Assembly (NCBI RefSeq): GCF_017355855.1
Contig: NZ_JAFEWD010000008.1
Coordinates: 124,001-188,000 of the forward strand
Source: Pedobacter sp. SYSU D00535
GTDB taxonomy: Bacteria; Bacteroidota; Bacteroidia; Sphingobacteriales; Sphingobacteriaceae
Direction of reading: 5' to 3'
DNA length: 64,000 nt
Shown here: piece after piece, positions 51,133 through 60,615 of the stretch
Position numbering within the stretch: position 1 is the stretch's first letter
Layout of the letters: each line of letters starts with the position of its first letter
Translations under genes and position numbers: made by a program
The notes under the pieces: model-generated
The model's database searches: none
What the model was told of the DNA's origin: nothing
Seen by the model: the letters and a program-made list of their open reading frames with translations, nothing else

Positions 51133-51999
51133 ATGATGAAAGCAGTTATTGGAGCTATTCTAGAAGACTCGTTCTTGTCTTCAGGCTATGTAAACCTCGA
51201 GGCAAGGGAAATAGTACAGTCCACTGTACGACGGGAAAAGATAAATCCCAGAGGCACGAAGCCGGAGTTGTTGGAAACTCTAACAAAAACGTTAAAAGAA
51301 GTATTTGACAACGTTCCTGATCCACAGGAACTGGTAGTAGGTCTCGGTATTCTTGGCCCTTGTGACTACGAATCAGGTGTTTTTCAGGGGAATGATTTAG
51401 CCCGTTTCGGTAGTTTGCACGACGTCGATTTGAAGCAGGAAATATCCTCTGCCTTGAATATTCCGAAATCCTCTGTTCGCTTGGTGAACGATTCTGTGTG
51501 CTTCCTTCGGGGAGAAGTGTTTGGCGGCGCTGTCCGATCTTACTCTAAATCAATTGGAATCACATTAGGGGCAGGACTAGGCTCGGCGATTTATGAGTTC
51601 AATAAGGTTCGGGATGCTAACTACTTCAGGACTCCCTTTAAATCGGGGACTGCAGAAGATCTTTTGTCAGTCGCCTGGCTTACGCGGCAGTTTTATGAGC
51701 GAACAGGTATCCCGGCACGCACTATTCTTGAAATGAAGATGCACGATCGTCCGGCAGTTCTCGAGGAAGTATTTGATCTCTTCGGGCACAATCTGGCAGA
51801 GTTTTTAATCCAGGTGAGCCTTGATGAAAGGCCGGAGGCAATTATTGTAGGTGGTCACATGCAGGCTTCTAACAAGCTGTTCTTCGACAAAGTTATCACC
51901 AAAGTGCATGCAGCCGGTATTTCTATTCCGATTCTTCGGACTTATCTCGGTGAGAAAGCAACGATCCTTGGGGCTGCATCAATCTGGAGCGAGAGTTGA
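51133..51999 (+). CDS. ROK-family protein lacking the usual ATP phosphate loop
   Basis: A 288-residue protein of the ROK (repressor/ORF/kinase) superfamily. The sugar-binding half keeps GLGILGPCD, the catalytic-type Asp in VRLVNDSVCFLRGE and the nucleotide motif ITLGAGLGSAI. However, the N-terminal DxGGT phosphate loop is replaced (MMKAVIGAILEDSFLSSG), and the ExxGH and CxCG zinc motif of classical ROK kinases is not found. It may be a divergent kinase, or an inactive sugar-binding regulator. It lies between the permease and the first mannanase, so mannose is the likely ligand. Confidence 0.8.
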   Translation: MMKAVIGAILEDSFLSSGYVNLEAREIVQSTVRREKINPRGTKPELLETLTKTLKEVFDNVPDPQELVVGLGILGPCDYESGVFQGNDLARFGSLHDVDLKQEISSALNIPKSSVRLVNDSVCFLRGEVFGGAVRSYSKSIGITLGAGLGSAIYEFNKVRDANYFRTPFKSGTAEDLLSVAWLTRQFYERTGIPARTILEMKMHDRPAVLEEVFDLFGHNLAEFLIQVSLDERPEAIIVGGHMQASNKLFFDKVITKVHAAGISIPILRTYLGEKATILGAASIWSES

Positions 52000-52079
52000 A
52001 GGCTACCCGGGTTTTATTAAGTTAGGAATCGAAGAGCATAGCGTAGTTTTCTAAAGCAAATCGCCATGTTCGTTCTAAT

Positions 52080-52135
52080 TTAACATTTGAAGCCCCATTT
52101 CTAACCAAATACTTCTGCAAGCAGGAGCAATTTTG
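52080..52135 (+). promoter_or_regulatory. shared mannan-locus operator/promoter, copy 2
   Basis: TTAACATT at 52080, second half-site TAACCAAA at 52102 and a -7-like box CAATTTTG at 52128-52135, again 46 bp after AACATT; the first GH26 gene starts at 52219. Confidence 0.6.
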
Positions 52136-52218
52136 TATCGCTAACCGGAGGCGACCTTTTGCATTACCGATAAGCTGAACAAGTGTGAACCTCGACGAAC
52201 CATAAAGCGACGGATGGT

Positions 52219-53301
52219 ATGACTAAAATTAAATTCAGAATATTGCTGCTTTTTGCTACCGTGACTTTCAGTCTCGTTTTCTGCCGGAAGGGGGAAAAAG
52301 GCGATACGAAGTTGGCCGGAACAATGCCGCCGCCAGCGCCAACTAATAAATTTTCAATTTTAAATAAGGCATTGGTCACTCAGAATTCCATCTACGAAGC
52401 GAATGCCCTTTACCAGTTCTTGCTGCAGAACTACGGAAAAAAAATAGTTTCAGGAGTAATGACGCTGGATAGCTTTGACGAAACCAATTGGCTTAAAGCG
52501 AATACAGGAAAAGAACCGGCTATTATCGGGCTCGATTTTATGCATTGCTACCAGGGATATACCTGGTACGATAATGAGCGGCCAATAAAGGATGCAAAAA
52601 TTTATTGGGAGAAAAAGGGAATTCCCGCCATCACCTGGCATTGGAGAGACCCTTCTAATCTTACAGAAAATTTCTACACTGCAGGAACCAGCTTTGACGT
52701 TTCCAGGATAAACAATCCGGATTCAGACGAGTATAAAGCAATGATCAGGGATATAGATGCTGTGTCAGGTCTGTTGAAAAAGCTTCAGGAACAGCAGGTG
52801 CCAGTTATTTGGCGGCCACTTCATGAGGCAGCAGGGGGCTGGTTCTGGTGGGGAGCCAAAGGAGCGCAACCTTGCAAGAAGCTATATCAGTTGATGTACG
52901 ATCGTATGGTGAATCATCATGGATTGAGGAACCTGATTTGGGTATGGACGCACGAGCCAAATGATAACGCATGGTATCCCGGTGATGAATACGTGGACAT
53001 TGTAGGAAGAGACAATTATAAGCAAGGGGACCATTCTTCGCAGTTGGCTCAATTCAACGCAATGCATACCCTTTATTCTTCTAAAAAAATGGTGACACTG
53101 AGTGAATGTGGGTCGATGCCCGACGTGGACAACCTGGTAAAGGATGGAGCTGCCTGGTCGTGGTTTATGCCCTGGTATGGTGAATTCACGCGAAAGGTAG
53201 ACGGAAAATACGAGCACAATAGTTTAGATTTATGGAAGAAGATGATGGCAAGCGATTATGTTATTACATTGGATGAAATGCCTTCGTTGAAGCGTCCTTA
53301 G
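52219..53301 (+). CDS. GH26 beta-mannanase, lipoprotein
   Basis: A 360-residue lipoprotein (signal to SLVFC, Cys22) with a GH26 barrel. The acid/base is Glu203 in IWRPLHEAAGGWFWW and the nucleophile Glu296 in LSECGS; both are intact. VWTHEPNDNAWYPGDEYVDIVGRDNY is a further family segment. GH26 enzymes cleave internal or terminal beta-1,4-mannosidic bonds. The lipid anchor suggests attachment to the outer membrane, possibly on the cell surface, where it would open the polymer. The second GH26 gene follows 50 bp downstream on the same strand. Confidence 0.93.
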   Translation: MTKIKFRILLLFATVTFSLVFCRKGEKGDTKLAGTMPPPAPTNKFSILNKALVTQNSIYEANALYQFLLQNYGKKIVSGVMTLDSFDETNWLKANTGKEPAIIGLDFMHCYQGYTWYDNERPIKDAKIYWEKKGIPAITWHWRDPSNLTENFYTAGTSFDVSRINNPDSDEYKAMIRDIDAVSGLLKKLQEQQVPVIWRPLHEAAGGWFWWGAKGAQPCKKLYQLMYDRMVNHHGLRNLIWVWTHEPNDNAWYPGDEYVDIVGRDNYKQGDHSSQLAQFNAMHTLYSSKKMVTLSECGSMPDVDNLVKDGAAWSWFMPWYGEFTRKVDGKYEHNSLDLWKKMMASDYVITLDEMPSLKRP

Positions 53302-53351
53302 AAATTTTGAACATACCAATAAATACACATACTTAAAAGGTACCGGAGGGG

Positions 53352-54479
53352 ATGAGGAAGTTTTATTTTCTACTTTTTACAGCAATGCTAGTCATTGCGC
53401 AAGTAAAGGCGCAGTCAGCAGGGTTAATTGATGGCAATGCTACGCCGGAGACAAAGGCATTATTCAGCAATCTGTACCATTTATCCAAAAAGCACACCTT
53501 GTTCGGTCATCAACATGCTACCGAATATGGGCACGGCTGGATGGGCGATTGGGATCGGTCAGATGTTAAGTCTGTCGTAGGCTCGCACCCGGCAGTAATT
53601 GGTGTTGATATTTCCGGACTAAGCGGATTGCCAGAGCAGGTGATCCGTTCCAATGAGGATAAACTTCGGAAGAACATAGTGGACACTTACCACCGTGGCG
53701 GGGTTACCACCATCGCCTGGCATTTTTCGAACCCTTTGTCCGGGGGCGGTTTTTACTGGAAGGATTCAGTTTCAGTGCCAGCTGTGAAGTACCTTATTCC
53801 AGGTGGAAAGGAACATCAGAAGTATAAACAAATTTTAAAGGGTATCGCCGACTGGGCAAAGACGCTGCGGGCTTCCGATGGTACGCTTGTTCCGGTTATT
53901 TTCAGGCCTTTTCATGAGTTCGATGGCGACTGGTTTTGGTGGGGCAAGGCGCATTGCACAGCAGAAGAATTTAAGTCGCTTTGGAAGTTTACAGTCTCTT
54001 ACCTGAGGGATGAGCAGCAGGTACATAACTTTATTTATGCCTTTTCTCCGGACAGCAAGTTTACTAACGAGCAGGAGTATTTAGAAAGGTACCCGGGGAA
54101 CGAATGGGTAGATATGCTCGGGACAGATAATTATGGAGATATGGGCAGGGATGCCTACCGGCTGGATCTTGCTGCTGCCAAGCTGAAGATTGTATCGAAA
54201 CTTGCGCGGAGGAACAAAAAACTAGCGGCCTTTACAGAAACCGGATTAGAGTCGATTCCAAACAGCACCTGGTGGACAGACGTGTTGTTGAAGGTGATGA
54301 AAAAGAGTCGCGGTCGCATAGCCTACGTGTTAGTTTGGAGGAACGATTCCAGAAGTCCTACCCACTACTATGCTCCCTTTCCGGGACATCCCAGTACTGC
54401 TGACTTCAAGAAGTTTTACAACCACCCCTATACGTTGTTTGAGAAAGATCTGAAGGATATTTATAAAAAGCAGCTTTAA
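53352..54479 (+). CDS. GH26 beta-mannanase, exported, no lipobox
   Basis: A 375-residue exported protein (signal peptide MRKFYFLLFTAMLVIAQVKAQ, signal-peptidase-I type). Catalytic Glu189 (IFRPFHEFDGDWFWW) and Glu296 (FTETGLES) are present. KHTLFGHQHATEYGHG and GVDISGLSGLPEQV are typical of the Bacteroidota GH26 group acting on manno-oligosaccharides. Without a lipid anchor it is probably periplasmic. It is cotranscribed with the preceding GH26 gene (50 bp gap); an AGCAGCTT-TA-AGCTGCT hairpin straddles its stop codon at about 54470-54486. Confidence 0.92.
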   Translation: MRKFYFLLFTAMLVIAQVKAQSAGLIDGNATPETKALFSNLYHLSKKHTLFGHQHATEYGHGWMGDWDRSDVKSVVGSHPAVIGVDISGLSGLPEQVIRSNEDKLRKNIVDTYHRGGVTTIAWHFSNPLSGGGFYWKDSVSVPAVKYLIPGGKEHQKYKQILKGIADWAKTLRASDGTLVPVIFRPFHEFDGDWFWWGKAHCTAEEFKSLWKFTVSYLRDEQQVHNFIYAFSPDSKFTNEQEYLERYPGNEWVDMLGTDNYGDMGRDAYRLDLAAAKLKIVSKLARRNKKLAAFTETGLESIPNSTWWTDVLLKVMKKSRGRIAYVLVWRNDSRSPTHYYAPFPGHPSTADFKKFYNHPYTLFEKDLKDIYKKQL

Positions 54480-54508
54480 GCTGCTCTGATGGCGTTTTAG
54501 CCAATTGT

Positions 54509-54564
54509 TTAACATTCCGGACCTGATTATTGAACATTTCTTTCCGCTGTGCAAGTTACCTTCA
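54509..54564 (+). promoter_or_regulatory. shared mannan-locus operator/promoter, copy 3
   Basis: TTAACATT at 54509, second copy TGAACATT at 54531 (the best second half-site, 22 bp later) and TACCTTCA at 54557-54564, 46 bp after AACATT. The GH26 start is at 54654. Confidence 0.6.
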
Positions 54565-54653
54565 CCATTGAATTAACTAATGAACCTCAGCTTCCCGTAT
54601 TAACATCGAACGGTATTAGGTGAAGCGAGATAGTGGTATAGATACGTCCAATT

Positions 54654-55784
54654 ATGAATTTAGCACGCGCGGTATTATCATGCCTGATGGCAAGCTTTTT
54701 CTTTGCCTCTGCCCAGACGCTTACAGATCCACTTGCTACAAGTGAGACTTTAAACCTTTATGCAAAACTGTCAAAGTTATCCGGTAAAGCTTATCTGGTA
54801 GGCCATCAGGATGCTTTAGCCTACGGTGTGAAGTGGAAATATGAGCCCGGTAGATCGGATGTGAAAGACGTGACCGATGACTATCCGGGCTTATACGGAT
54901 GGGAAATCGGGGGGATAGAGAACGCGGCGGCGCTGAATCTGGATAGCGTACCCTTTGACGAGATGCGGAGCTTTATAAAACAAGGTTATGAGCGCGGAGG
55001 AGTAATTACAATTAGCTGGCATGGCGACAATCCGCTTACAGGTAAATCAGCCTGGGATGCTGCTCCGGGATCGGTGGCGGCCGTTCTTCCGGGACAAACC
55101 AAACATGCGGTTTTTGTGAAGCAACTGGACGCTGTAGCCGACTTTTTGGGCCGCTTGAAGGGAGATCAGGGAGAGCCGATACCAGTTTTGTTCCGTCCTT
55201 TTCACGAGTTAACAGGTGGCTGGTTTTGGTGGGGAACAAAAGGAAATACTGCAGAGGAGTACAAAGCTTTATTTCGTTTTACGGTCGACTATTTACGCAA
55301 TAAGAGACAGCTGCATAACCTGATTATGGTGTATAATACCAGCAACGGACTGAAATCTAAAGACAATTTTTTGGAGCGTTATCCCGGTGATGAATATGTG
55401 GATTTGATCTCTTTCGACGCTTACCAGCGAGGAGAACCCGAACTAAGTAAGTCTTTTGCTAAAAGCCTCGATCATGATCTTTCGATTCTCGGAAAAGTCG
55501 CAAAGGAGCGTAAAAAGATTCCGGCGGTAGGAGAGCTGGGCTACAATCAGATTCCCGATACCCGATGGTTCAGTAAAACACTGCATCCCGTATTTAAAAA
55601 GCATCAAATGGCTTATGTGCTTTTCTGGCGGAATGCCGGTTTTAAAGCAAAGGAAAATGAGATGGAGTACTATGTGCCTTACATTGGTCATCCAGCCGCT
55701 CCGGACTTTAGGACTTACTACCAGGCGCCTGAAACGTTGTTTCAAAAAGAGGCTGCCCACCTGAAACTATATCAGAAGGACTAG
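54654..55784 (+). CDS. GH26 beta-mannanase, exported, paralogue of the preceding gene
   Basis: A 376-residue exported GH26 enzyme (signal peptide MNLARAVLSCLMASFFFASAQ). Catalytic Glu185 (LFRPFHELTGGWFWW) and Glu294 (VGELGYNQIPD) are present. KAYLVGHQDALAYGVKW and IVMVYN-type barrel strands parallel those of the protein at 53352, so the two are paralogues that may differ in chain-length preference. It has its own copy of the shared operator/promoter, separate from the GH26 pair before it. Confidence 0.92.
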   Translation: MNLARAVLSCLMASFFFASAQTLTDPLATSETLNLYAKLSKLSGKAYLVGHQDALAYGVKWKYEPGRSDVKDVTDDYPGLYGWEIGGIENAAALNLDSVPFDEMRSFIKQGYERGGVITISWHGDNPLTGKSAWDAAPGSVAAVLPGQTKHAVFVKQLDAVADFLGRLKGDQGEPIPVLFRPFHELTGGWFWWGTKGNTAEEYKALFRFTVDYLRNKRQLHNLIMVYNTSNGLKSKDNFLERYPGDEYVDLISFDAYQRGEPELSKSFAKSLDHDLSILGKVAKERKKIPAVGELGYNQIPDTRWFSKTLHPVFKKHQMAYVLFWRNAGFKAKENEMEYYVPYIGHPAAPDFRTYYQAPETLFQKEAAHLKLYQKD

Positions 55785-56080
55785 CCAGAGTTGGAAGGTT
55801 AACATAAGTGCCCCTGATAATTAGCAATTGGTGCGGAAGATAAATGGGGCCTTTGTTTCCTGCCAAAAGAAAAATAGGTATTTTGTGTCGGCCTTAAACG
55901 TTGTGTTGCTACCTGATATAAACATTTAACCAATTGTAAATCAGCGATCTTTTAGTTGTGTTGATCGGTCTGTCCTTGCGCTCAGTTTCAATGATAAAGT
56001 AATTAGGAGCTTTTGCTGGCAACCGTAAAAATTAAAAGGCGTATAACATCGAATTATCCAAATCGGCTAAGGCTGAACGT

Positions 56081-59000
56081 ATGGAATTAAGGAGCGTATT
56101 TGTATTCATTCTGCTGATTGTTTTTAAGGCAGTTTCTGCTCAGGTTGGGAACTACAAATTTTCCCATCTGACGGTGAAAGACGGACTGCCCCACAACCAG
56201 ATTAACTGTGTTTTCAAGGACGATAAGGGCTTCCTTTGGTTTGGTACGATGGCAGGGTTAGCCCGTTTTGACGGTTATGCTTTTAAGGTTTACCAGCATA
56301 AACTGAATGATTCCTCCACGATTGGCGACAATGATGTGGTGAGTATTACGCAGGGACCTGGCAACAAACTGTGGGTGCAAAGCCGGGCGGGCATGCAGGT
56401 TTATGATCCTAAAAAGGACCGGTTTTATCGGAGGGTTTGGGACGAACTCCGGCAAATGAACATTAATGAGAATTCCGTCCGAAAAGTGTTCCGAGACAAG
56501 AAGGGATCTTTCTGGTTTATCCCCGAACATGCCGGACTCTATCATTATAACCCGAAATCTAACAGATCCTCTTATTTTCAGCACCAACTTAAGAACAGTA
56601 AAAGCCTGGCCGCCTCCCCCATTATCGATTTGGCCGAAGGGCCCAATGGAGAGATTTGGGTGATCCACGCTGATGGTTTACTAGAGCAGATTGAGCCCGT
56701 AAGTAAAACTGTTGTTAAACGGATCCGGGGGCTAGCGAATGTGATGGGCGCTGAAAACGATACTTACCGCCTTTTCGTGGATAAGCAGGGCTGGGTGTGG
56801 ATATACAACACGCTTGTTTCTGGCGGGATGTTCTACGTGGACCCTGTAAAAGGTCAGCTGGTGAACATTAATAAAAATTCTGTCGGCTGGAGGCTCAATT
56901 CAAACATCATTTCCGGAATTGTTCAGGTTAAGAACAATGAGATCTGGATTGCCACGGATCATGGCGGAATAAATATTATTGATAAGGCTAGTCCGAGGGT
57001 GAAGTATATCGCCAATAATGAGGACAGTGATAAGGATGTAATCGGGCAGAACAACCTCTCTTCCATTTACTATGACAACCTGGGAACGGTTTGGATTGGG
57101 ACCTACAGACGGGGAATCAGCTATTATCACCCGGGTATTGTTAAATTCCCGCTTATAAAACCTTCCTCGGCTTCCAATAGCCTCGTTTATAACGATGTCA
57201 ACTACCTCGCTGAGGATAAGAAGGGGAATCTCTGGATTGCAACAAATGGCAAGGGCATCGCTTATTTTGACCGTCAACGCAATACTTTCAAAACCTACCG
57301 GCATGATCCGGGGAACGCCAACAGCTTATCGCATGATGCTATTGTTAGTCTGTATGTCGATAAGGGCGGTAAGCTATGGGTTGGAACTTACTCGGGAGGC
57401 TTGGACTGTTTTGACGGACAAAGATTTTCGCACTACAGGAATATTCCCAATGATCCGACCAGTCTTAGTGATAACCGGGTAGCTGCTATTTACGAAGATT
57501 CCTCTGACCGTTTCTGGGTGCTAACGATGGGAGGCGGTATTAACCTCTTTGACCGAAGCAGCAATAAGTTCAAGCGTCTTACAGTTCAGTCGAAGGATCT
57601 GAAATCGAACTACGTATTCAGCATTCTCGAAGATTCAAAGAAGAACCTTTGGTTTGGCACCGGTTATGGCCTGGCTATCTTACCTTATAAATCAACCCGC
57701 TTCAAATCCATAATTAATACCGCCGATAGTCCTGAAGGCTTAATCAACAACACTGTGAACTGCCTGGTAGAAGATAAAAAAGGCAATATCCTGATCGGCA
57801 CCAGGGAAGGTTTGAGCTTGTATAACCCCCGTAGCCAGAAGTTTAAAAATTTCACCACGGCGGACGGATTGCCCGATAACAATATCCAGGGGATGGAGAT
57901 GGACGCTGCAGGATATTTCTGGTTGAGCACCTCCAATGGCCTGTCAAAAGTGGCAGTTAGGTATGAACCGGAAGTAGTATTAGAATGCAAAAACTTTGAC
58001 GAGAGCGATGGTTTGCAGGGAAAGGAGTTCAACAGGAACGCCTCTTTGAAATTGAAAAGCGGGGAGCTGGCTTTTGGCGGGGCGGACGGCTTCAATCTGT
58101 TTGATCCCGCCAAAGTGAAAACCTTTAACACTCCCGCACGCTTGTTTATTACCGGTTTCCAATTATTCAATAGACCGGTACAGGTGGATGAGCGGATCGA
58201 CGGCAGTGTCTTGCTGAGTACCTCCATTACCGAAACAAAGAGTGTTACCCTGAAGAGTTACCAAAACGTTTTTACAATCGAATTTGCTTCCCTCAACTAT
58301 ATCGAACCACACAAGGTGAAACATCAGTATATGATGGAAGGCTTTGATAAGGGCTGGATCAATGCCGATAACAGCGTGCGCAAGGCCACATATACCAACC
58401 TTGACGCCGGCGACTATGTGTTTAAGGTCAGAGCTTCTAATCCTGATGGACGCTGGACAGCGAAGCCGGTAGAACTTCATATCCGTATTTTACCTCCCTT
58501 CTATAAATCCAACTTCGCTTATTTTATTTATCTCCTGATGATTGCCGGCGGCTTGTATCTGCTGCGGCAGCGCGGGATCGAGAAGCTGAAAAGACAGTTT
58601 GCGGCCGAGCAGGAGAAAAAAGAGGTGCAACGTTTACTGGAGCAGGAAAAACTGGAAGTGCAGCGGGTCATTGAGCAGGAGCGGATGGAAGCGATGCGCT
58701 TCAGAGAACTGGATGCTTTAAAGATCAAATTCCTCACGAATATCAGTCACGAGTTCCGAACACCTCTTTCCCTGATCCTGGCCCCGATTGACAAGCTGCT
58801 GAAACAATTGGAAAATAGTCAGGCGATGGAACAGGTGCTCGTCATCCAGCGCAATGCTCGGCGACTGCTGAGTTTGGTGAACCAGCTTCTGGATTTTCGC
58901 CGGATGGAACTTAACGAGTTGAAACTTCAAAAGCGGACTGACAACATCGTGTCGTTTGTGAAGGAGATAGCGCTATCGTTCAAAGATATCGCTGAACAGA

Positions 59001-60274
59001 AAAATATTCAGCTATCGTTCAATTCCTCCAGTGAGGAGGTTTACACTGCGTTTGACCATGACAAGGTAGAACGTATTCTCTTTAATCTGATCTCCAACGC
59101 GTTCAAGTTTACCCTGGAGAATGGGAAGGTAAATGTTTCTCTGGATTTAACCGCAGGCAGGGACCAGGTCACAATAAAGGTTCGGGACACGGGGATCGGT
59201 ATTGCCGCAGATAAACAGGAAAAGATCTTTGATAGCTTCTTCCAGAGCGATGTTCCCGATGCTATTATTAACCAGGGTAGCGGAATCGGATTATCCATTG
59301 CCAAGGAATTTGCAAAGCTGCACGGCGGGGATATTCAGCTGGAAAGCGAACTCAATTTCGGCAGTTGCTTTACGGTGTTTCTACCGGTAGAAGAGCTGTC
59401 GGTGGAAGAATCATCAGACGATTTTATCGAAGAAATAATCACTGAAGGGAAAACAGCTGATGCGGTTTTGCAACCTGCTGATGTGCCACTCTCGGCCAAA
59501 AAACTTACTGTCCTTATCCTCGAAGACGATGTTGATTTTAGGTTTTACCTGAAAGATAACCTGAAAGAAGAATACAATGTCATAGAAGCAGGTAATGGCA
59601 AGGATGGCTGGCAAAAAGCGCTGTTCCACCATCCTAATATTATTGTTAGCGATATATCGATGCCGGAGATGGACGGCATCGAATTCTGTAAAAAGGTTAA
59701 AAATGACAGTCGGACTTTCCATATTCCCATTATTCTGCTGACTGCTGCCGGAGGAGAGGAACAACAGATTAAGGGTTTAGGCTCTGGCGCTAACGATTAC
59801 ATGACCAAGCCCTTCAGCTTTGAAATCCTGCATACGAAGATCCGGAATATGATCAGGCAACAGGAATCTTTCAAAAAGACGTATCAGAAACAGGTGGAAA
59901 TTAAGCCCTTGGATGTAGAGGTGGAGTCACCGGATGAAAAGTTTTTGCAGGATGTGATCAAGGAGTTGGAGAAAAACATGTCTAATTCTAATTTCTCTGT
60001 AGATGAGTTAAGCAGCTTGCTTTTTGTAAGCCGCGTAACCTTGTACAAACGAATTCTAAATCTGACTGGTAAAACTCCTTTAGAGTTTATCAAATCATAC
60101 CGTCTTAACCGGGCCGTTCAACTTCTTGAGCGAGGCGACTTTACTATTTCGCAGATTTGCTACAAAGTAGGTTTTAAAACTTCTAAAAACTTCGTTAAAT
60201 CGTTCAAAGCGGAATTTGGAGTTATTCCATCCAAGTATGTTGAGAACAGAGAGCTTTTAGATACTACCGACTAA
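56081..60274 (+). CDS. hybrid two-component system regulator (HTCS), AraC output
   Basis: A 1397-residue single-polypeptide sensor-regulator. After a signal peptide come two periplasmic seven-bladed Reg_prop propellers (about 25-680, recurring 'DDKGFLWFGT..GLARFDG' repeats), a Y_Y_Y domain (about 690-790) and one membrane helix (FAYFIYLLMIAGGLYLL). A coiled coil rich in Gln/Glu leads into the histidine kinase (His890 in NISHEFRTPLS; DTGIGIAADKQEKIFDSFFQ), a receiver (LILEDDVDF, Asp1191 in VSDISMPEMDG) and an AraC-type HTH pair (about 1290-1390). It probably senses manno-oligosaccharides and activates the four promoters carrying TTAACATT. Confidence 0.95.
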   Translation: MELRSVFVFILLIVFKAVSAQVGNYKFSHLTVKDGLPHNQINCVFKDDKGFLWFGTMAGLARFDGYAFKVYQHKLNDSSTIGDNDVVSITQGPGNKLWVQSRAGMQVYDPKKDRFYRRVWDELRQMNINENSVRKVFRDKKGSFWFIPEHAGLYHYNPKSNRSSYFQHQLKNSKSLAASPIIDLAEGPNGEIWVIHADGLLEQIEPVSKTVVKRIRGLANVMGAENDTYRLFVDKQGWVWIYNTLVSGGMFYVDPVKGQLVNINKNSVGWRLNSNIISGIVQVKNNEIWIATDHGGINIIDKASPRVKYIANNEDSDKDVIGQNNLSSIYYDNLGTVWIGTYRRGISYYHPGIVKFPLIKPSSASNSLVYNDVNYLAEDKKGNLWIATNGKGIAYFDRQRNTFKTYRHDPGNANSLSHDAIVSLYVDKGGKLWVGTYSGGLDCFDGQRFSHYRNIPNDPTSLSDNRVAAIYEDSSDRFWVLTMGGGINLFDRSSNKFKRLTVQSKDLKSNYVFSILEDSKKNLWFGTGYGLAILPYKSTRFKSIINTADSPEGLINNTVNCLVEDKKGNILIGTREGLSLYNPRSQKFKNFTTADGLPDNNIQGMEMDAAGYFWLSTSNGLSKVAVRYEPEVVLECKNFDESDGLQGKEFNRNASLKLKSGELAFGGADGFNLFDPAKVKTFNTPARLFITGFQLFNRPVQVDERIDGSVLLSTSITETKSVTLKSYQNVFTIEFASLNYIEPHKVKHQYMMEGFDKGWINADNSVRKATYTNLDAGDYVFKVRASNPDGRWTAKPVELHIRILPPFYKSNFAYFIYLLMIAGGLYLLRQRGIEKLKRQFAAEQEKKEVQRLLEQEKLEVQRVIEQERMEAMRFRELDALKIKFLTNISHEFRTPLSLILAPIDKLLKQLENSQAMEQVLVIQRNARRLLSLVNQLLDFRRMELNELKLQKRTDNIVSFVKEIALSFKDIAEQKNIQLSFNSSSEEVYTAFDHDKVERILFNLISNAFKFTLENGKVNVSLDLTAGRDQVTIKVRDTGIGIAADKQEKIFDSFFQSDVPDAIINQGSGIGLSIAKEFAKLHGGDIQLESELNFGSCFTVFLPVEELSVEESSDDFIEEIITEGKTADAVLQPADVPLSAKKLTVLILEDDVDFRFYLKDNLKEEYNVIEAGNGKDGWQKALFHHPNIIVSDISMPEMDGIEFCKKVKNDSRTFHIPIILLTAAGGEEQQIKGLGSGANDYMTKPFSFEILHTKIRNMIRQQESFKKTYQKQVEIKPLDVEVESPDEKFLQDVIKELEKNMSNSNFSVDELSSLLFVSRVTLYKRILNLTGKTPLEFIKSYRLNRAVQLLERGDFTISQICYKVGFKTSKNFVKSFKAEFGVIPSKYVENRELLDTTD

Positions 60275-60615
60275 TATCAGTATGATGATTTTTTAACACA
60301 TAACCCCGGGGAAGAGATGTAGACAGATCAGACTTTGTTCCAGTGTTTTTAGTATAAATCGTTGATTTTCAATCCATTTTCAGCTATTAACATTTCGGCA
60401 CCTTTTTTTTAGCAATGCGATTTCGGAGGTAGCATAGTTTTACTTTCGAAAACCAATTACAACTCTAAAAAAGGCGAACCTTATACCGAAACTAACCAGC
60501 TTTTGTAATCAGCTTTTTAGGAGTTGCGAACTAACAGAATTATCAACCATTTAAAGCAATTAACGCGTGAGCACTACAATCTTTTTTGACCCAATTATCA
60601 CTCCAAAAAACTAAG
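60275..60615 (+). promoter_or_regulatory. promoter region of the mannan-locus susC
   Basis: This gap of about 340 bp between the HTCS gene and susC contains the fourth copy of the shared operator (60387-60442) and a leader of about 170 nt. No terminator is visible behind the HTCS gene and no other gene is seen. Confidence 0.65.
60387..60442 (+). promoter_or_regulatory. shared mannan-locus operator/promoter, copy 4
   Basis: TTAACATT at 60387, second half-site TTAGCAAT at 60409 and TAGTTTTA at 60435-60442, 46 bp after AACATT. Its -7 box is identical to that of copy 1. Confidence 0.65.

Noticed and set aside
54600-54607. TTAACATC just before the third GH26 gene
   Set aside because: One mismatch to the shared octamer and no -7-like box at the fixed distance; the full element already exists at 54509.
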